A stretch of 64,000 bases of DNA from positions 60,774-124,773 of the forward strand of contig CALIXS010000007.1 in the NCBI GenBank assembly GCA_938046095.1, read 5' to 3'. The translations under genes were made by a program, and so were the position numbers. Source of the DNA: an uncultured Clostridia bacterium (GTDB taxonomy: Bacteria > Bacillota > Clostridia > Peptostreptococcales > Anaerovoracaceae). The stretch's first letter is position 1. Each line of letters opens with the position of its first letter. Shown here piece by piece: positions 59,471 through 64,000 of the stretch. The notes beneath the pieces are model-generated. The model made no database searches. It had not been told where the DNA came from and was given only the letters and a program-made list of their open reading frames with translations.

Positions 59471-62045
59471 ATTTATTACCTTTTTCCATCTCTTGATCAG
59501 TTAGCCCTTCCGTACCATAAAATCCGTCCCTTACGGCATATATGATTTCATCCTTATTTCCTAAATCAATTCCAAACACACCTCCGTTTTCTTTTATATC
59601 ATCAAAAGTATTTCTGAATATATTGACGCTGAAATATCCCGCTTTATTCAAAAGATTACGACGCGCCTCAACCGACAGAAACCTGAATTTATCGGCATTC
59701 AGATAATTTATTATCTCGGAGCCTTCTTTATATGGTACCAATAGGCTTATCGAATCATCGTCTATCGGCTTATATTCCCTGCCTGCCGTGGAAAAACTTT
59801 GCTTTACTCTCGCTCTTATATCAAAGTCATTACCTGAACGGTCTTTCCTCCTGATGTTTTTCTCATATAACTTTACCGCAGTTCCGTTTTCCGCAAGAAG
59901 TTCATTTAAGTTTCTTCCGCCGCTGATAGGATAGCATGTCTGATCGCCTATAGCCTTATAATAATTAAAAAAGTATTTTTCCAGCATAAGCGTACTCATG
60001 ATCGAACTCTCATATTTTTCAGGTTCATCATTAAAATGATCAAGTATAGGCCTAAGCGCCTGTTGCGCGATAACAAGACTTTTAAGTTTGCTGATGTTTT
60101 CCGCATCTTTAGAAACCTCGACAATCCAAACCTTGCCTACCGTCATTTCACCGTTACGGTTACAGCGTCCTGCGGCTTGAATAATTACATCGAGCCCTGC
60201 CAAAGATCTGATTACTCCGGCGAATGAGATATCCACTCCCGCTTCAATCAGCGCTGTACTCACAAGCAGAATTTTTATTCCCTTTTTCAATTCGGCTTTT
60301 ATGTGATTCAGTATTTCGTTTCTGTGCGCCGGGCACATATTGTTGCTAAGCATATATATTGAAACATCACCGAAGCTTTTCTCAAGCAAATGCGAGTACA
60401 ATTGTTTTACGGCTTTTCTCGTGTTCAAAACTACTAACAGAGATTGGATCGTCACCATCCTTTCCGAAACAAAATCCGTTAATTCCTCAATAGAATATGC
60501 GGATCCGCCCTTCCCCTTATTTTTCCTCGCATCTATAAGCTCAACCCGCTTAAAAGGAATTTCATATTCATAATTACCGACTAAATCAGGGCGGTCGCTG
60601 TAATTTATCTGCCCTATTTTGGTTCGCTCCGTATCACTTACAATCAAATTGCCAAGCGGCGGCTGAGTTGCCGTGCATATAATCACGGTAGCGCCGAAAT
60701 ATCTGCTCAAAGCGTTGATCGCTCTGTTAAACAAGCTGAGACTTTTTATAGGAAGCGCCTGATATTCATCTATGATCAAGACGCTGTCGGCAAGATTGTG
60801 CAACCGTCTTGTAGAGTGCTTGTTTGATGAAAACAAGGTGAGAAGAAGCTGTACCATAGTCGTAAAAATAACTGGAGATGACCAGTTGTCGATTCCCGCC
60901 TTGACTCTCATATAAGAACTATTCTCATAACCACGATTTTCATTTAAGGCACTTTCGAAGTTTGATGTTGCGACATCTGTATAGTGACTCGTAATATACT
61001 TGTTTTCTTCAGTATCCTTAGCTAATATACTCCTGTATTCCTCAGCATTTTGTTCTAATATGCTTATAAACGGTGCAACATAAATGATTCTTTTTTTACC
61101 GTGAAGTTTTGCATGATTCAAAGCGAACCTCATTGCAGATATCGTCTTCCCACCGCCTGTAGGTACATTCAGCTTATATATGCCGGGCTGTCTTTCCGCT
61201 GCGCTTTTGCATTCATCTGAAATTTTGCTTCTTAGACGGTCAAGCTCATTTTTTTGTGTAAATGTCTCGCTTTTATTCTCTATTCGCTTTAAGAACCCAT
61301 CCCATGCAAAGTCTTTCAAGCTGTTCTCATATTCCGTACATCTGTCCGGGAAGGCCGCCGCGTCGCTCCAATCCGCATCAATTATCATTGACAGAAGCAT
61401 GCGTGAAATAAATCCGATATCAAATTCCGTTTGTTTCCATAGAGGATTCATCAATCGTTTTATTTCCTGCACCGCATTTTTATATGAAATTAAAAAATCA
61501 AAATCAGGATATTCGCATTTTGTCTCAGCTTTGCACTCATTAAATACTTCTTCATTCTTATCATCATTCGGCTTCGCCCGATTCTCCAAGTAAAAGCGTC
61601 CGTCAGGCGACATAGCATCAAACATGCCGTGGTGGGCAAGAATCGCATATCTCAACAAATCTGCCGTCGTATTGTTAAAGGTCAGCTCAACTATACGAGG
61701 TTCTCCTGACAGCTTTGCAGAGATTTCTTTTGCATAGGTGCCGTGCAGCTCCGCAATAAACCTCGCGCCTTGTGTAGAATGAGGCACCATCTCAGGACAT
61801 TGATATTCGCTGAAGGATTCGTTGAAGCCATAGACATCATCTTTGTTTATCGATGACAAAAAGTAGGCTTGCCAAAGTTCGGATCCCTTGCCGCAGTCGT
61901 GTAATATCCCTACTAATTTTGATATGTTATGCAGCCTGCCGCCGGCATATTCGTTCATTCTTACGGTAACTCCGTCAAGATGAGCTTTAAGTGTTTGCTT
62001 TGTCGAGCTTCCTCCATCAAATCTTGCATACTTGGTTGCTTTCAC
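59436..62045 (-). CDS. cas3: CRISPR-associated nuclease/helicase Cas3
   Basis: Cas3 unwinds and degrades DNA bound by the effector. An N-terminal HD nuclease (LVGILHDCGKGSELWQAYF and HSTQGARFIAEL) is followed by a DExH-type helicase: Walker A NVPTGGGKTISAMRFAL, Walker B LIIDEYQALP, the ATATQPP-type motif III (CTATQPPLGN) and motif VI QAAGRCNRNGE. A GTG at 62045 follows a GAGGA site at ideal spacing, 13 nt after the cas2 stop (869 residues); ATGs at 62075 and 62120 are alternatives that overlap cas2. Confidence 0.93.
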   Translation of the reverse strand: MKATKYARFDGGSSTKQTLKAHLDGVTVRMNEYAGGRLHNISKLVGILHDCGKGSELWQAYFLSSINKDDVYGFNESFSEYQCPEMVPHSTQGARFIAELHGTYAKEISAKLSGEPRIVELTFNNTTADLLRYAILAHHGMFDAMSPDGRFYLENRAKPNDDKNEEVFNECKAETKCEYPDFDFLISYKNAVQEIKRLMNPLWKQTEFDIGFISRMLLSMIIDADWSDAAAFPDRCTEYENSLKDFAWDGFLKRIENKSETFTQKNELDRLRSKISDECKSAAERQPGIYKLNVPTGGGKTISAMRFALNHAKLHGKKRIIYVAPFISILEQNAEEYRSILAKDTEENKYITSHYTDVATSNFESALNENRGYENSSYMRVKAGIDNWSSPVIFTTMVQLLLTLFSSNKHSTRRLHNLADSVLIIDEYQALPIKSLSLFNRAINALSRYFGATVIICTATQPPLGNLIVSDTERTKIGQINYSDRPDLVGNYEYEIPFKRVELIDARKNKGKGGSAYSIEELTDFVSERMVTIQSLLVVLNTRKAVKQLYSHLLEKSFGDVSIYMLSNNMCPAHRNEILNHIKAELKKGIKILLVSTALIEAGVDISFAGVIRSLAGLDVIIQAAGRCNRNGEMTVGKVWIVEVSKDAENISKLKSLVIAQQALRPILDHFNDEPEKYESSIMSTLMLEKYFFNYYKAIGDQTCYPISGGRNLNELLAENGTAVKLYEKNIRRKDRSGNDFDIRARVKQSFSTAGREYKPIDDDSISLLVPYKEGSEIINYLNADKFRFLSVEARRNLLNKAGYFSVNIFRNTFDDIKENGGVFGIDLGNKDEIIYAVRDGFYGTEGLTDQEMEKGNKYGENGKSAHIF

Positions 62046-62058
62046 GGTTAAATCCTCA

Positions 62059-62352
62059 TCAAAATATAAAAACATCTTTTTCCGGGTCGAAGCTCGTTTT
62101 CTTGCCGATGCTTTCAACATGTCCCTGCCAATTCGATCCCATATGATAATATCTTATGCTGTCACATTCTGCATCGATGATCTTTTCAAGCTTATACTTC
62201 AGCTCTACGAGCTGTGCCGGCGTAGCAATAATTTCAAATACTGAGCTCTGCACTCTCTGCCCGTAATCTTCACATGTCTTAGCCACCCTGCGTAAACGCC
62301 TTTGCCCTCCGGCGGTTATTGTTTCAACGTCATATGTAAGAACTATAAGCAT
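62059..62352 (-). CDS. cas2: CRISPR-associated protein Cas2, at the front of the operon
   Basis: The 97-residue protein starts MLIVLTYDVETITAGGQRRL at the ATG at 62352 (GGAGG site), with the metal-binding Asp8, then RVAKTCEDYGQRVQSSVFE and YRYH-like text in DSIRYYHMGSNW. Cas2 dimers bridge two Cas1 dimers during spacer insertion. In usual type I-C loci cas2 follows cas1 at the end of the operon; here it comes first, directly before cas3. Confidence 0.94.
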   Translation of the reverse strand: MLIVLTYDVETITAGGQRRLRRVAKTCEDYGQRVQSSVFEIIATPAQLVELKYKLEKIIDAECDSIRYYHMGSNWQGHVESIGKKTSFDPEKDVFIF

Positions 62353-62643
62353 ATTCAGCCTCCACATGTATTATTTACGTTATAATATATCATATAAGAT
62401 TTTTTCAGACAATATTTTTTTATAGTATGGTTATTTACTTTTTCTTGTTTACGTGATACAATTCAGTAAGCATCACAGCATTATTCATTTTTGATTCAAG
62501 ATGAATGTTGCCTGTGCGGATTGAAATATAGTTTGGTTGTAAGGAAAAAGAGCGCTTTTATGCGCTCTTTCAAGCCAACACGAGTCGTTCAGCGCGTAAC
62601 AGCGTGTAATAAAGAAATAATAATAAACGGAAGGACGTTCAAA
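62353..62643. other. Divergent intergenic region between cas2 and the HAD gene
   Basis: The AT-rich gap should carry the promoter of the whole cas operon (minus) and that of the HAD gene (plus). A 9-bp inverted repeat AAAGAGCGC (62547-62555) and GCGCTCTTT (62562-62570) lies before the HAD gene; it has a T-run only on its minus-strand side. I cannot name a convincing -35/-10 pair. Confidence 0.4.
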
Positions 62644-63792
62644 ATGAAAAATAATCAACAAAAGATAATATTAGCTATTTGTTATGACTTTGATAAAACC
62701 TTATCTCCAGATGATATGCAGGCTCAAGGCTTCATCCAATCATTGGGAAAAGAAGTCGGAAATTTTTGGAATGAATCCAATAAGTTAGCTAATGATAATC
62801 ATATGGATCAAAATTTAGCCTGGATGTATAAAATGACCAAAGAATCCAGAGGAAAGCATATCATCAATAAAGAGATGTTAAAAAAGTATGGGTCCCAGGT
62901 GACCCTGTACCCCGGAGTTAACACATGGTTTCATAGAATAAATCAGTACGGAGAAGAAAAAGGGATAATAATCGAACATTATATCATCTCATCAGGATTA
63001 AAAGAAATGATTGAAGGAACTGAAGTCGCAAAATATTTCAAAAAAATTTACGCAAGCTCATTTTATTTTGATGAGGCCGGCGTAGCGGTATGGCCTGCAC
63101 AATGTATTAATTATACGAATAAAACTCAGTTTTTATTTAGAATAAAAAAGGGAGCGCTCGAAATTAATGACACAAAAGTAAATGATTATTTGAGTGATGA
63201 TCAATCCAGAGTTCCGTTCAGAAACATAGTATATATCGGAGATAGTGATACAGATATACCTTGTATGACGCTTGTGTCGATAAATGGCGGATATTCTATT
63301 GGTGTACACGGAAAAGAATCGAAAAACAAAGTATTTAAGATGATAGAAGAGAAAAGAATTAAATATTTTACAGAGGCTGATTACAGCAAAGGTTCCGACC
63401 TGGAAACATTACTTAAAAATATCATAGACAAAACAGCTGTGAATGAAATATTGGAAATGAAAAACTCGGAATGTGTGAATGAGATGATGATTGAAAGGCA
63501 GAGTAAGGATGAACAATTTATCAAAAAAGAAGATTTGATAGACAAATTAAGTGACAGCTCATCATTTTCTGAGACTCATGAAATAATAGGCGAAATGAAT
63601 GATATAAAGAAATGGGAAAATAATCAAATAGAACGCATATTGCAAATCGGGACATCAAACAGCCAGGTGAAATATATTTTAAGAGATAAAGATGTGAAAC
63701 GATTTTATAGTAAATTATGCAAAGGAAAAGATACCGAACATGCTAAAGAGATAATGAAAACTATAGAAGAAGGAATACACTTAAATATCTAA
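62644..63792 (+). CDS. HAD-family hydrolase, unknown substrate
   Basis: The ATG at 62644 (MKNNQQKIILAICYDFDKTL) follows GGAAGGA and gives 382 residues; the frame is open further upstream without similarity. HAD motif I is CYDFDKTLSPDD, motif II IISSGLKEM, and motif IV VYIGDSDTDIPCM. The cap is helical (residues about 25-110). A C-terminal region of about 130 charged residues (from about 250) is extra and largely helical. The sequence is AT-rich, unlike the ribosomal region. It is divergent from the cas operon; a link to it is not shown. Confidence 0.8.
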   Translation: MKNNQQKIILAICYDFDKTLSPDDMQAQGFIQSLGKEVGNFWNESNKLANDNHMDQNLAWMYKMTKESRGKHIINKEMLKKYGSQVTLYPGVNTWFHRINQYGEEKGIIIEHYIISSGLKEMIEGTEVAKYFKKIYASSFYFDEAGVAVWPAQCINYTNKTQFLFRIKKGALEINDTKVNDYLSDDQSRVPFRNIVYIGDSDTDIPCMTLVSINGGYSIGVHGKESKNKVFKMIEEKRIKYFTEADYSKGSDLETLLKNIIDKTAVNEILEMKNSECVNEMMIERQSKDEQFIKKEDLIDKLSDSSSFSETHEIIGEMNDIKKWENNQIERILQIGTSNSQVKYILRDKDVKRFYSKLCKGKDTEHAKEIMKTIEEGIHLNI

Positions 63793-63899
63793 ATCATGAA
63801 CTATAGTCAAGTAAGAGGACACAAAGAAAGAGAAAATATCCGGGAAGCAGAGAGACTGTGAATAAAAGTCTGTAAATTCAAATTAGAGCAAATAGGCTT

Positions 63900-63924
63900 C
63901 TATGGTAGAATCAAATTACCATAG
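63900..63924 (+). repeat. Hairpin abutting the transposase ribosome binding site
   Basis: CTATGGTA (63900-63907) and TACCATAG (63917-63924) form an 8-bp perfect stem. The right arm ends in the first G of the GGAGG site that serves the transposase. Confidence 0.6.
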
Positions 63925-63936
63925 GAGGCTAATTTT

Positions 63937-64000
63937 ATGTCAAATAAGAAAAAAGAAGTTTACAAGGTTAAACCTCTAACCGAGGGCAAGAAGAACATAA
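63937..64000 (+). CDS. IS256-type transposase, 5' end only
   Basis: The frame starts at the ATG at 63937 after AGGAGG and reads MSNKKKEVYKVKPLTEGKKN to the window edge. The words LTEGKKNI at this distance from the start match the N-terminus of IS256 (Mutator-type) transposases. With only 21 codons the family call rests on a short stretch. The left IS end should lie within about 63800-63880. Confidence 0.6.
   Translation, partial: MSNKKKEVYKVKPLTEGKKNI

Noticed and set aside
62547..62570. Hairpin before the HAD gene as a plus-strand terminator
   Set aside because: The T-run is only on the minus-strand side, and no minus-strand gene ends there; left as an unexplained inverted repeat.
1..64000. 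tRNA or rRNA genes
   Set aside because: No cloverleaf with TTCGA-type arms or rRNA signature was noticed on either strand; a dedicated search was not possible.

Overview
The window reads as chromosomal DNA of a low-to-mid GC Clostridia-type Firmicute (perhaps Eubacteriales family XIII or a relative; the rank below class is a guess). Support comes from the Firmicute S10/spc ribosomal operon with a zinc-type S14, strong AGGAGG ribosome binding sites, TTGNNN/TATAAT promoters, a FeoA-FeoA-FeoB-Cys-rich iron cassette, a butyryl-CoA:acetate-type CoA-transferase and a type I-C CRISPR system. Most genes lie on the minus strand.

Layout. 1-8955: twenty ribosomal protein genes, rpsJ to rpmD, with a promoter and a leader of about 240 nt; S3 carries a long Arg/Asp-rich tail. 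9205-10907: a pentanucleotide repeat tract and rarA. 11100-14500: an AT-rich accessory island with remnants of a conjugative element (DUF3848 and a truncated DUF3991-type protein), an IS orfA fragment, a DUF4143 ATPase and a decayed nuclease-like ORF. 14507-17822: ferrous iron uptake, under a promoter covered by a DtxR/IdeR-like inverted repeat. 17955-23774: oppBCDF plus an OppA-type lipoprotein that appears circularly permuted. 24025-26864: CsoR, then a copper ATPase with a CopZ-like domain fused in frame and its own internal ribosome binding site; a palindromic CsoR-type operator lies upstream. 27196-41120: housekeeping and envelope genes: phosphoesterase, pepA, an alarmone synthetase/response regulator/histidine kinase operon, enolase, two transporters, a WecA/TagO-type transferase, truA, prepilin peptidase, uppP and a CoA-transferase. 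41155-41430: three 92-bp terminator-like tandem repeats. 42700-43730: a mosaic of broken mobile elements. 43764-52457: an eight-gene peptide uptake and hydrolysis operon (binding protein, DppBCDF, RpiR-type regulator, M19 dipeptidase, amidohydrolase).

52688-62352 is a complete type I-C CRISPR-Cas locus, with 21 identical repeats plus one decayed terminal repeat. Transcription runs on the minus strand, cas2-cas3-cas5-cas8c-cas7-cas4-cas1-leader-array. This puts cas2 first instead of last. Two spacers share 13 nt at abutting ends, as if taken from overlapping protospacers of one invader. The right edge holds a HAD-type hydrolase and the 5' end of an IS256-type transposase.

The strongest candidates for something unusual are the permuted OppA, the CopA-CopZ dual-start gene, the relocated cas2, the overlapping spacers, the scrambled IS/recombinase/amidohydrolase junction with a 37-nt inverted copy, and the 92-bp hairpin repeats. 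All calls come from reading the sequence; no database search was run.
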